Assembly (NCBI GenBank): GCA_951812305.1
Contig: CATOSB010000012.1
Coordinates: 271,591-335,590 of the forward strand
DNA: 64,000 nt
Direction of reading: 5' to 3'
From: an uncultured Paracoccaceae bacterium
GTDB lineage: Bacteria > Pseudomonadota > Alphaproteobacteria > Rhodobacterales > Rhodobacteraceae
Below are positions 54,497 to 63,367 of this stretch, in pieces. The number at the start of each line of letters is the position of its first letter. Positions within the stretch are counted from its first letter, which is position 1. Both the position numbers and the translations under genes were made by a program. Below the pieces are notes generated by a model. That model searched no databases, had not been told where the DNA came from, and worked only from the letters and a program-made list of their open reading frames with translations.

Positions 54497-54969
54497 TGCC
54501 TGCGGACAGCGTTACAGTCGCGACACGAAGCCGGATGATGGCCGGTATCAAGGGCAAAAACACCAAACCAGAGCTGGCAATTCGATCCGCGCTGCACAGA
54601 CGCGGATTCCGCTTTCGACTGCACCGCAAAGACCTGCCTGGGAAACCTGATCTGGTGTTCTCAGGCCGGAATGCCGTGATTTTCGTGCATGGCTGTTTCT
54701 GGCACGGGCACGACTGCCACCTGTTTCGATGGCCAAAGAGCCGGGAAGCCTTCTGGCGCGAAAAGATAGGAAGAAACATAGAGCGTGACCGGCAGCAGTA
54801 TCAGACACTGGCCGAGACCGGTTGGCGCATCGGAACGGTCTGGGAGTGCGCCCTGAAAGGCAAGACACGCCTGTCCTTCGATGGCGTTGTCGATCAATGC
54901 GCCATATGGTTGAAATCAGATATAAAAACACTGGAGGTAAGCGGAGATGAAGCGCGGGCAGCTGTCTGA
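54496..54969 (+). CDS. vsr: Very short patch repair endonuclease
   Basis: 157 aa. Nicks T:G mismatches made by deamination of 5-methylcytosine at the methylase site. Family motifs are MAGIKGKNTKPELAIRSALH, LPGKPDLVF (catalytic Asp), VHGCFWHGHDC (zinc/His-Cys) and RPKSR-like WPKSREAFWREKI. Overlaps both neighbours (1 bp with dcm, 23 bp with ecoRII), giving a tightly coupled cassette. Confidence 0.95.
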   Translation: MPADSVTVATRSRMMAGIKGKNTKPELAIRSALHRRGFRFRLHRKDLPGKPDLVFSGRNAVIFVHGCFWHGHDCHLFRWPKSREAFWREKIGRNIERDRQQYQTLAETGWRIGTVWECALKGKTRLSFDGVVDQCAIWLKSDIKTLEVSGDEARAAV

Positions 54970-56164
54970 CTATTTCGAGGGCGTCGGGGTCAAGCGCCTG
55001 TCCGCCGTCGATGCCGAGCCGAAAATCTCGAACCAGCATGAGGTCGGAACGACCGTGAACATGCGGGCTGATTTTCTGGGCAAAACAGATCAGGAGAGGT
55101 TCCCGGCGATCTATATCTGGCTGGGCGGCGATCAGGAGGGCTTTACCGAAGAAAGCCGGGCCACACATTACGATGCGCGGATCAACAAACCCCGCGCCGC
55201 AGAATGGCGGCTCTACTACCCCTCAAACCCCGTCACAGAGGCCATGAGGGCCGGAGACACCCTGTTCCTTGCCAAGGATCAGAGCGGCGTCCTGTGGTTC
55301 ATTGTGGCCCCCGAGGGGTCCACCAGCGAACAGCAGCTCTTCTGGCTGTTTGGCCTGCGCCCGGAAGGCAAATCCTTCGTGTCGCGCGAGTTCTCGGACG
55401 AAGAGCCGGAGCTGGACTTTGCGGCCCGCTTCATTCTGGATGAGATCGGCATCGAGTTCGAGGAACCAGAGGCCGACAAGCTGGACAGCATCATCGAGAA
55501 GTTCGGCATCACATTTCCGAAAACGGCCGAGTTTTCTGATCTGGCCCGCCTCACCCTGCCCGAGGTGCGCGCCGAGGACGACCCGGACGCAGCCCTTATC
55601 GCGTGGCTGGACCACGAAGAGGCCCTGTTTCGGCGGCTGGAGCGCAAGGTGGTGTCATCGCGGATCGAGGCCGGGTTTGTGGATGATACCGGCACGGACG
55701 TTGACGGCTTCATCAGCTTTTCCCTGAGCGTCCAGAACAGGCGAAAATCCGGCATGGGGCATTCACTGGAGAACCATCTGGCCGCTGTTCTCAGGGCGCA
55801 CGACATCCGGCACGTCCGGGGCGCAGTGACAGAACACAAACACAAGCCGGATTTTCTATTTCCCGATCTGGAGACCTATCAAGCAGCACCAATCGAGGGT
55901 GATGCCCGTCTAACGATGCTGGGGGCCAAATCGACCTGTAAGGATCGCTGGCGGCAGGTTCTGGCAGAGGCAGAGAAGATCAGGCGGAAACACCTACTGA
56001 CACTGGAGCCAGGGATTTCCGAGCCGCAGACCGACCAGATGGAGGCGTCCAGCCTTCAACTCGTCGTCCCCTCCCCGGTTCATGGCAGCTATTCCGAAGC
56101 TCAGCGCGGCGGGCTTTGGTCTGTTGGGGATTTCATTGATGAGGTTCGGGCACGGCAAGGTTAG
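54947..56164 (+). CDS. Type II restriction endonuclease, EcoRII family
   Basis: 405 aa, near the 404 of EcoRII (from memory). The N-terminal effector DNA-binding domain spans about 1-175, followed by an acidic linker and the C-terminal EcoRII catalytic domain (RRKSGMGHSLENHL, KPDFLFPD, LGAKSTCKDRWRQVLAEA) with the PD-(D/E)XK residues PDFLF...GAKSTCK. EcoRII cuts before CCWGG and needs two sites. It is intact, with its 3' end bordering the IS scar at 56165. Confidence 0.92.
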   Translation: MKRGQLSDYFEGVGVKRLSAVDAEPKISNQHEVGTTVNMRADFLGKTDQERFPAIYIWLGGDQEGFTEESRATHYDARINKPRAAEWRLYYPSNPVTEAMRAGDTLFLAKDQSGVLWFIVAPEGSTSEQQLFWLFGLRPEGKSFVSREFSDEEPELDFAARFILDEIGIEFEEPEADKLDSIIEKFGITFPKTAEFSDLARLTLPEVRAEDDPDAALIAWLDHEEALFRRLERKVVSSRIEAGFVDDTGTDVDGFISFSLSVQNRRKSGMGHSLENHLAAVLRAHDIRHVRGAVTEHKHKPDFLFPDLETYQAAPIEGDARLTMLGAKSTCKDRWRQVLAEAEKIRRKHLLTLEPGISEPQTDQMEASSLQLVVPSPVHGSYSEAQRGGLWSVGDFIDEVRARQG

Positions 56165-56386
56165 CAAGTGCATGGAGCATGGAGACGTCAAATATCGGAA
56201 TGCTCAATGCTCTTGCGGATTCAGCAAAGCGGCCCTTCATTCAAAACGCAGTTAAATCTGACCCTGAGCCCGCTTTGACTGATGCTGCGTCTGGCATTAG
56301 CGGCATGGAAGCGTATATCCCGCGATGACGACCGCTGCCCCGCTGATTCAAATGTCAGCTTCCGAGCAATTCTTGAACCACAGAAG
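56165..56386. other. Non-coding scar after the restriction cassette
   Basis: No ORF with family features and no clear terminator. It lies between the ecoRII stop and an IS3 end and probably marks the cassette's boundary. Confidence 0.5.
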
Positions 56387-56535
56387 TGAACCGAACCGGG
56401 TTTATCGGAGAGCATAAAGCTTGGAAGATAAGCCATGAGCAAAGGAAACCCCGGAAACCGTTTTTCCGAAGAAGTACGAGCGCGCGCAGTGCGTCTCGTG
56501 CTTGAGAATGAATCAAATTATAAGACACGATCTGA
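56387..56535 (+). mobile_element. IS3-family remnant (left end and orfA start)
   Basis: It begins with an IS3-type end (TGAACCGAACCGGGTTTATC). An ATG at 56435 then encodes MSKGNPGNRFSEEVRARAVR and LVLENESNYKTRSE, the usual start of IS3 OrfA. The frame is lost at about 56535, where IS110 sequence begins. Only the first 30-odd codons survive. Confidence 0.7.
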
Positions 56536-56589
56536 GTGCTGTAAACGGCAGCAAAGCAGCAGCTTCTCAGTTTCCTTCTGCGTCATGGT

Positions 56590-57228
56590 TTGCGCTATGA
56601 GAGTGGCCACTACTGGACACAGCGCCACCGCCGCTGGTTGGCAGAATTGCGCCGGTTTCGTTTTTCACACCAGCAACTGGCATTTGAGGAACTCAAGCGC
56701 GCAATTGATCAGGCCGAAGTCCGCGTTGCGACACTGGATCAGGTTATTGAAGGGGCCATTCCGAGTTGGCATTTTGCCCCAGTGGTTGATGCGTTGCGTG
56801 CTCTGCGCGGGGTCAACACCACCATCGCCGCAACCGTGGTGGCCGAGATCGGCGATATCACCCGGTTCGAAAATCCGCGACAACTCATGGCGTGGCTGGG
56901 CCTCGTGCCGAGCGAGCATTCCAGCGGAAATACAACGCGGCGTGGACGGTTGACGAGAACCGGCAATGCTCTGGCCCCCACAATGCTCGTGGAAGCAGGT
57001 TGGTCATACCGACACCCGCCCAAGGAGGGGCATCCGTATCTGAAGCGTTCGGCGCACCTGCCCCAAGAGATCAAAGACATCGGGTGGAAGGCGCAGATCC
57101 GCCTCTACAAACGATATCGACACCTGTCGAATGCAGGCAAGCCTCAACCACGAGTGCTGGCCGCGATCGCCCGTGAACTGGCCGGCTTCATCTGGGACAT
57201 CGCCCGAAAAACGCCTTTGGCGGCCTGA
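56590..57228 (+). pseudogene. IS110-family transposase C-terminal remnant, copy 1
   Basis: The Transposase_20 domain of IS110/IS1111 enzymes: LRALRGVNTTIAATVVAEIG, ENPRQLMAWLGLVPSEHSSG and NALAPTMLVEAGW. The N-terminal DEDD catalytic half is absent, so it is inactive. It belongs to a 1109-bp unit repeated at 57730. Confidence 0.85.
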
Positions 57229-57452
57229 TCGAAGCACACAAGCTGCCTGTGCAGCTCGCTGGAGATGGCGGCCAATGATAGGGAAATCCTCGGAGGGCGT
57301 TGGGACAAACATCCGTCCTTAGAGAGAGGCAATCCCGCATCGTATTCGGCAAGGCGGTATCCAATCCGCGGATAAGAGCATGATAACCATCGGTTCGGCC
57401 GACCGTCTCCAGCGCCTGTACAGGTTACAGACTTTGACCATTCCGCGCCAGC

Positions 57453-57495
57453 GGGGTAGTCTCATCGTGTCGGGAAACTCAAAAACGCTCATAAG
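57453..57495. repeat. Tn3-terminus-like motif (43 bp), repeated at 58562-58604
   Basis: It starts GGGGTAGTCTCATCGTGTCG and ends ACGCTCATAAG. It is the same motif as 44850-44887 with a 5-base insertion (CTCAT). The GGGG start and TAAG end are like Tn3-family terminal repeats. About 50 bp on lies the resolvase fragment. Confidence 0.4.
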
Positions 57496-57526
57496 AGCGC
57501 CCGATTCCGCCCCCTCCGGTAGTCGA

Positions 57527-57586
57527 CCCCACTACAGCCTCTCAAAGGCCACCATCTATCGATATCTCGGTACGAAAGACGTCTGA
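57527..57586 (+). pseudogene. Resolvase HTH remnant (copies at 57642 and 58636)
   Basis: HYSLSKATIYRYLGTKDV and a stop: the recognition helix and tail of a Hin/Tn3-type serine recombinase, not the same gene as the remnant at 52356. Because of the tandem duplications the fragment occurs three times. None has a catalytic domain. Confidence 0.6.
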
Positions 57587-57746
57587 GCGCCGCTTCTAGC
57601 CCCATAATTACGCGCCCGATTCCGCCCCCTCCGGTAGTCGACCCCACTACAGCCTCTCAAAGGCCACCATCTATCGATATCTCGGTACGAAAGACGTCTG
57701 AGCGCCGCTTCTAGCCCCATAATTACGCTAGCGCCACCGCCGCTGG

Positions 57747-58337
57747 TTGGCAGAATTGCGCCGGTTTCGTTTTTCACACCAGCAACTGGCATTTGAGGAA
57801 CTCAAGCGCGCAATTGATCAGGCCGAAGTCCGCGTTGCGACACTGGATCAGGTTATTGAAGGGGCCATTCCGAGTTGGCATTTTGCCCCAGTGGTTGATG
57901 CGTTGCGTGCTCTGCGCGGGGTCAACACCACCATCGCCGCAACCGTGGTGGCCGAGATCGGCGATATCACCCGGTTCGAAAATCCGCGACAACTCATGGC
58001 GTGGCTGGGCCTCGTGCCGAGCGAGCATTCCAGCGGAAATACAACGCGGCGTGGACGGTTGACGAGAACCGGCAATGCTCTGGCCCGCACAATGCTCGTG
58101 GAAGCAGGTTGGTCATACCGACACCCGCCCAAGGAGGGGCATCCGTATCTGAAGCGTTCGGCGCACCTGCCCCAAGAGATCAAAGACATCGGGTGGAAGG
58201 CGCAGATCCGCCTCTACAAACGATATCGACACCTGTCGAATGCAGGCAAGCCTCAACCACGAGTGCTGGCCGCGATCGCCCGTGAACTGGCCGGCTTCAT
58301 CTGGGACATCGCCCGAAAAACGCCTTTGGCGGCCTGA
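57747..58337 (+). pseudogene. IS110-family transposase C-terminal remnant, copy 2
   Basis: Duplicate of 56638-57228 (see the repeat entry). Its frame opens a few codons downstream of the repeat boundary at 57730 and it lacks the extra N-terminal residues of copy 1. Confidence 0.85.
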
Positions 58338-58949
58338 TCGAAGCACACAAGCTGCCTGTGCAGCTCGCTGGAGATGGCGGCCAATGATAGGGAAATCCTC
58401 GGAGGGCGTTGGGACAAACATCCGTCCTTAGAGAGAGGCAATCCCGCATCGTATTCGGCAAGGCGGTATCCAATCCGCGGATAAGAGCATGATAACCATC
58501 GGTTCGGCCGACCGTCTCCAGCGCCTGTACAGGTTACAGACTTTGACCATTCCGCGCCAGCGGGGTAGTCTCATCGTGTCGGGAAACTCAAAAACGCTCA
58601 TAAGAGCGCCCGATTCCGCCCCCTCCGGTAGTCGACCCCACTACAGCCTCTCAAAGGCCACCATCTATCGATATCTCGGTACGAAAGACGTCTGAGCGCC
58701 GCTTCTAGCCCCATAATTACGCTAGACCGATTCCGCACTCAGCCTCACTCGCCCCCTTCTGGATAGCTTGGTTGCAACAGGCGGTGACGGGGTTCGGGTC
58801 CGGCGGCTCGGGGGCACGCGGGCGGGCGAGATCCGGTTCACGCGGTTTCTACGCAATCCGGCTGTGACGCTAGTCCCCTGTTTCGCATGATTTGACACGG
58901 TTTGTTTTCTCTGAATCTCTGTCCTGGCAAAAGCTGGGAGGTGTGAGAG

Positions 58950-59438
58950 ATGGGCAAACGTGGTCCTGATGCGAAGTTTGTGGTTCGACTATCGAGCGAA
59001 GAGCGCGCAGAGTTGGAGAAAATGATCTGCAAGGGTATCGGTGTTGCGTATCGGCTTTTGAAGGCGCGGATATTGCTTAAAGCGGATGTGTCGGCGGAAG
59101 GCCCTGGTTGGGCTGATGCGCGGATCGCCGAGGCTCTGGAGACAAGCTCCTCGACAGTTCTGCGGACCCGCCGACAACTCGTAGAGGAAGGGTTAGAGGC
59201 GGCCCTGTCGCGAAAGAAAAGGTCCACCGCACCTTCGCGCATATTTGATGGGGAAGCGGAGGCAAGGTTGATCGCCCTTGCCTGCTCTGAGCCTCCGCAA
59301 GGCTATGCCCGCTGGTCGCTGCGTTTGTTGGAAAAGCGCGTGGTTGAACTGGGGATTGTCGAAACCACCAGCGACACGACCATCCAGCGGGTGCTCAAAA
59401 AAACGCGCTCAAACCGCACCAAAGCCGCTATTGGGTGA
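58950..59438 (+). CDS. IS630 transposase orfA (copy 2)
   Basis: 162 aa, identical in sequence to 14189-14677 as far as I can see. Same A7 slippery run near its 3' end for the -1 fusion to orfB. Confidence 0.88.
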   Translation: MGKRGPDAKFVVRLSSEERAELEKMICKGIGVAYRLLKARILLKADVSAEGPGWADARIAEALETSSSTVLRTRRQLVEEGLEAALSRKKRSTAPSRIFDGEAEARLIALACSEPPQGYARWSLRLLEKRVVELGIVETTSDTTIQRVLKKTRSNRTKAAIG

Positions 59439-60097
59439 TCCCGCCCAAGGCCAATGCAGCCTTTGTCGCCGCGATGGAGGACGTGCTTGATGTCTACACC
59501 CGCCCGCAGGACCCGAACCGACCGCTGGTCTGTCTCGACGAAACATCCAGGCAACTGACCAAAGAAACACGCACCCCGATCCCTGCGCGGCCGGGGCAAT
59601 CAGCGCGGTCTGACTATGAATACGAACGCAATGGGGTGGCCAGCTTGTTTATGCTGTTCGCACCGCTTGTCGGTTGGCGTCATCTCGCTGTCCGTGACCA
59701 GCGTACCGCCATTGATTACGCCCATGTGCTTCGTGATCTGGCTGATGTGTACTTCCCGAGCGCCGAAAAGATCACGCTTGTGCAAGATAACCTCAACACC
59801 CACAAGCCGGCCTCACTGTACGAGGCATTTCCTCCCACCGAAGCCCGCCGTATCGCGGAGCGTTTCGAGTGGCACTACACGCCGAAACACGGGTCTTGGC
59901 TGAACATTGCTGAATGCGAACTCAGCGTTTTGTCTCGGCAATGCCTCGACCGGCGTATTCCTGACAAGGCATCCTTGGAAACCGAAGTCTACGCTTGGAC
60001 AGCAACGCGGAATGCCGAGAAAGCCAAGGTTAAATGGCACTTCACGGCTACGGATGCCAGAAACAAACTCTCACAGCTTTACCCGCAAATTGGGTGA
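59435..60097 (+). CDS. IS630 transposase orfB (copy 2)
   Basis: 220 aa catalytic part, identical to 13530-14192 as far as I can see. The ATG shown here is not the likely start; the product is the OrfAB fusion. Confidence 0.88.
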   Translation: MIPPKANAAFVAAMEDVLDVYTRPQDPNRPLVCLDETSRQLTKETRTPIPARPGQSARSDYEYERNGVASLFMLFAPLVGWRHLAVRDQRTAIDYAHVLRDLADVYFPSAEKITLVQDNLNTHKPASLYEAFPPTEARRIAERFEWHYTPKHGSWLNIAECELSVLSRQCLDRRIPDKASLETEVYAWTATRNAEKAKVKWHFTATDARNKLSQLYPQIG

Positions 60098-61038
60098 ATC
60101 AGGGGACTAGAGGCAATGTGCGATGCGGCCTTTGTTCGGACCCGGGAGGCCTGCGAAGGGCGTGATATTCTGGCAGTGCAGGACACAACGGTAACGCGGT
60201 CGAGTGGCGGCGGTGGCGATTACCTGCATGCGATGATCGCGGTGGATGCGCGGGATGGCGCTGTCCCGGGGGCGCTGGATGCAACGTTTTGCGAGCGTGA
60301 CACCGGCCAACGTGCGACCCGGCATGCGCGTGCCTTCGAAGACAAAGAAAGCCACCGCTGGCTGGCGGCCACCGAGCGGGCGGGCGAGATCGCCGGGGCT
60401 GGGCGGATCACGATGGTGGCGGATCGCGAGGCCGATATTTTCGACCTGTTTGCGCGCAGGCCCCAAAATGTGGAGTTGATCGTTAGGGCCAATCACAACC
60501 GCACGCTTGAGGGCGGTGATAAGATAGCCGAATGGATTGCCGCCATGCCGAGGCTGGGCACGACCCTGCTCACTCTTCCCAAGAGCCCGGGACGGGCCGC
60601 CCGCGACGCCAGGCTGTCGATCCGGTTTGGCCAGGCAACCATGAAGCCGCCGAAAAGATTGGAAAAAACGACATCTGCACCGGTCACTCTCACCTATATC
60701 GACCTGCGCGAGGAAACACCGCCTGACGGCGTCAAACCCGTACACTGGCGTTTGCTGACGAGCTACGACATCATCAATGTCACCGACGCTTTGGACGTCG
60801 CCGAGCGCTATGCCAAACGCTGGAGGATCGAGGAACTGTTCCGCACGATGAAGCGCAAAGGGTTCGACATCGAGGCCCTGCGCATCAACGACACCGGTCC
60901 GCGCAATCGCCTGATCCAGACCAGAACCCGTGTACTTGATGGCACTCTGAAAGCGAAGTTCCAGACCTGGTATCCGGGGTTGTTCAACGCGGCAAACTCA
61001 AATCAAGAAGTTCAACGGGCGGCAGCGTGACCCCACAG

Positions 61039-61182
61039 ATTTTGGTGGTTCCCCGACTGGTCCACCACGCGACCATCTTCGAGATGAATGTCGAGAGTTA
61101 TCGGCGCAAGGCCGCGGAAAGGGCAAAGGGCCCCGGGCAGCCCCCACAAAAGGCGTCACCGGCCGACATGACCGCAGATTGA
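61039..61182 (+). pseudogene. IS21-family IstB helper, C-terminal remnant
   Basis: VPRLVHHATIFEMNVESYRR followed by a Lys/Arg/Pro-rich tail and stop. This is the end of the IstB ATPase-type helper of IS21 elements. Nothing of the ATPase core remains. The non-coding 61183-61371 that follows shows no gene. Confidence 0.75.
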
Positions 61183-61371
61183 CGCTCCGCGACAAACACA
61201 AGCGACCAAACCCCTTGCACGCGACAGAAGAAACGTCCATCGTCCTCCTGTCGCGGCCAAGGATTCTCATCCTGATTGACGCGCACTTCTCACCCAGATT
61301 GTCGCGCTACAGCGGACCCCGCCGCGTACGATTCCCGCCACGATAGCTGAAAAAGATAAATACCCCACTCG

Positions 61372-61385
61372 CTAGAGTACTCTAG
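61372..61385. repeat. 14-bp palindrome over the GAP1-like stop codon
   Basis: CTAGAGTACTCTAG is a perfect palindrome that includes the TAG stop of the minus-strand gene (61382-61384). It could be a chance event, a weak hairpin, or the edge of an insertion. Confidence 0.5.
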
Positions 61386-63367
61386 GCCTTTGACCACAGC
61401 TCCACCAGATCGTACTCAAGATGGCTATTTGAGGTCACCCCTCGGAGTTCCTTCTTGGATAGCCCTAGGTGTTTGTAACAAGCCACCGCTGCAATCTTGA
61501 GCCGAAGACACTTGTCCCAATTGTTGAACCATCCGATATGAGGCAAATGCTCCGACAGTTGCATCTCAGTTCGAAAATCCAGCCGGTCACCGGCCAAGGC
61601 ATCGTAGACATGATCAAAGGCGTCTTGAAAAATCACGGGGGCTGTCTCTGAAGGCTGGCTTAGCGCCTGGATCAACATAAAGACGCTGAACTCTATGCCG
61701 GGATATCCATGCAAGTCGTTTTTTATGCCGTCTAATCGAGCGGTCCAAACAGTGAGTGGCACTCTCTTCGAGTCTGCATTCAAGAGGAAGCGGCAGGCGA
61801 GTAACTGTCGACGAGTTGCCACTTGCTGCTCAGCAAATTCGATGACTCCGTCCGGGTTATCCTTCACGCATTCGACCCAATTGGGGTGCACCGAACTGCC
61901 TATCTGATCATTTTCGATCCCAGCTGCGAATTGGCGAGCGACAGCCCCAGTGACCGCATTGGGTACTGCGGCATAAACTGCCGCGATGAGGTCTGTGTTG
62001 TTTCGCGCTAGCAATCTGGGAACCAGCTTGATGAGCGACTTTTCACCAGACTTATTGGCTTTCCGGATGATTTCCAGAAGCAATTCATCGCCAACCTTTT
62101 CGACGCGATCATCGTTTAAAAATGCAAGCGACAAACTCGCAATCCTGAGGAACGCTGTTTCGGACTGATTGATCAGGGTCCAATTGAAATCCGCATTTTT
62201 CGAGTATGTCACACCGTTGAAAAGGCTTTCGGCGAACACGCCAAGATCATCGGCGCTGCTCGCAAGCAACTTCGAAAGTTCCTTCGGACGGTTGGTGATC
62301 CAGCTATTGACAGTTTTTTTGTCAAAAGCGCCGAGCGCTGGAAATGCCTGTGAGTAGCTGGACGACTGAACACCGATCACCACGTCAAACGGATCAACTT
62401 CAGGCAACATTGAAAAATCTGCGTTGGAGGGCTGCGTGAGGTCTTTTTTCAGCAGCAGCGCAGTTGACTGACTCGGAAACGTTTCTCCAATTTCGATAAT
62501 CAGTTGCGGTACATCCGTTCTATCTGGCTCTGATCGATGGAGGTCGTGGTAGACGCCGGACAGAAACAAGAGGTTTTGCCGAGCGGCCCCCGTGTCTGCC
62601 CCATAGCGCCACAGGAAACGGCGAAACTGAGAAGAACCCGCAGTCATGACATCGCGGACGATGAGGTCAAGCACATTAGGTTGTAGCCTGGAAGTTTCCG
62701 CTAAGTCAGCTGAAGATCGTTCTTTAAGTTCTATTTCAAAATCGCTGCGTCGCGTTTGCTTGGTGCTAGACAGTGAGGCACTCCTGAAAGAGAATTGTCT
62801 TCTGAGAGCGGGCCATTGTTGTGACCAAATGGCGAGAAGGGCGTTTTCGACGCTTTCCTCGTTTTCAATCGTGTTGGGATCAAATCTGCTAAAATAGACG
62901 AGCTCTATGAGATCGCGAACAGTAGGTTCATCCAAATCGTCGGTCGGCGCATTCAGAGCATCTGGTTCAAGCATAAGTTCGCTCGAATAGCTCTCAAACG
63001 ACTTTCGTTGCGTCGGTCGCTCGAATTGTTGGGCCAGGATCTGTAGATTCGGAATGCGTGACAAATCGGCATCGGCGATTACCAATACATGGGTCCAAAC
63101 ACAACCGGGACGCGGCATTTCAGGCGCGCGCCAAGTTTTCATCAATACAAAAGTCTTTTCACCCTGTACCGGTCGAGCAGATACGTAGCCTTGGGATCTT
63201 GGGGATACTCTTGGGTCCCAGTCTGTGTGGGGTAATATTTTCGATGCAAGCGACTTCGAAGGACCACGACTTGAAGCAAGAAGCCCGTGCCCGCGGTCAT
63301 AACCAAAGAGCATCTGCTGGAACCGTACATTAGGCGATTTTGCACTGCTGCTATTCGTCATCGGCAC
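61382..63367 (-). CDS. GTPase-associated protein 1 (GAP1)-like
   Basis: 661 aa from the ATG at 63367. The N-terminus has the GAP1-N1 signature: VRFQQMLFGYDRGHGLLASS, then RPGCVWTHVLVI and FSRFDP. The middle and C-terminal two-thirds are helical and would match the GAP1-M and GAP1-C regions. Such proteins were described computationally (Aravind and colleagues) as partners of TRAFAC-type double-GTPases in NTP-dependent bacterial conflict systems. Biochemical function is unknown. It overlaps the upstream GTPase-like gene by 17 bp. Base composition is lower in GC than the host genes, suggesting horizontal gain. Confidence 0.75.
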   Translation of the reverse strand: MPMTNSSSAKSPNVRFQQMLFGYDRGHGLLASSRGPSKSLASKILPHTDWDPRVSPRSQGYVSARPVQGEKTFVLMKTWRAPEMPRPGCVWTHVLVIADADLSRIPNLQILAQQFERPTQRKSFESYSSELMLEPDALNAPTDDLDEPTVRDLIELVYFSRFDPNTIENEESVENALLAIWSQQWPALRRQFSFRSASLSSTKQTRRSDFEIELKERSSADLAETSRLQPNVLDLIVRDVMTAGSSQFRRFLWRYGADTGAARQNLLFLSGVYHDLHRSEPDRTDVPQLIIEIGETFPSQSTALLLKKDLTQPSNADFSMLPEVDPFDVVIGVQSSSYSQAFPALGAFDKKTVNSWITNRPKELSKLLASSADDLGVFAESLFNGVTYSKNADFNWTLINQSETAFLRIASLSLAFLNDDRVEKVGDELLLEIIRKANKSGEKSLIKLVPRLLARNNTDLIAAVYAAVPNAVTGAVARQFAAGIENDQIGSSVHPNWVECVKDNPDGVIEFAEQQVATRRQLLACRFLLNADSKRVPLTVWTARLDGIKNDLHGYPGIEFSVFMLIQALSQPSETAPVIFQDAFDHVYDALAGDRLDFRTEMQLSEHLPHIGWFNNWDKCLRLKIAAVACYKHLGLSKKELRGVTSNSHLEYDLVELWSKA

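Larger units (their letters stand above)
56621..58721 (+). repeat. Tandem duplication, period 1109 bp, with an inner 115-bp tandem
   Basis: 56621-57612 recurs at 57730-58721 with almost no differences; the one I noticed changes NALAPTM to NALARTM. Between them the last 115 bp (57498-57612) is duplicated again at 57613-57727. Each unit holds an IS110 C-terminus, a Tn3-terminus-like motif and a resolvase C-terminus. The near identity means a very recent duplication. Confidence 0.9.
58873..60107 (+). mobile_element. IS630-family element (two-ORF type), copy 2
   Basis: 1235 bp, same species as 13520-14754 in opposite orientation. TA on both sides (58871-58872 and 60108-60109); the pre-insertion sequence GACGCTAGAGGCAAT is seen uninterrupted in the 52100 region, confirming the boundaries. 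Confidence 0.96.
58756..60917 (+). pseudogene. Second copy of the IS4-type transposase, truncated and split by IS630
   Basis: 58756-58872 and 60110-60917 match the 51360-52326 gene. The first 45 or so codons are missing (the homology starts at CTTCTGGATAG), the frame is split by an IS630 at a TA, and homology stops after RNRLI at 60917. The remaining frame to 61030 (QTRTRVLDGTLKAKFQTW...) is foreign and unrecognised. Confidence 0.88.

Noticed and set aside
54072..55845. Long antisense ORFs across dcm, vsr and ecoRII
   Set aside because: They are shadows of high-GC genes whose sense products match known families over full length.
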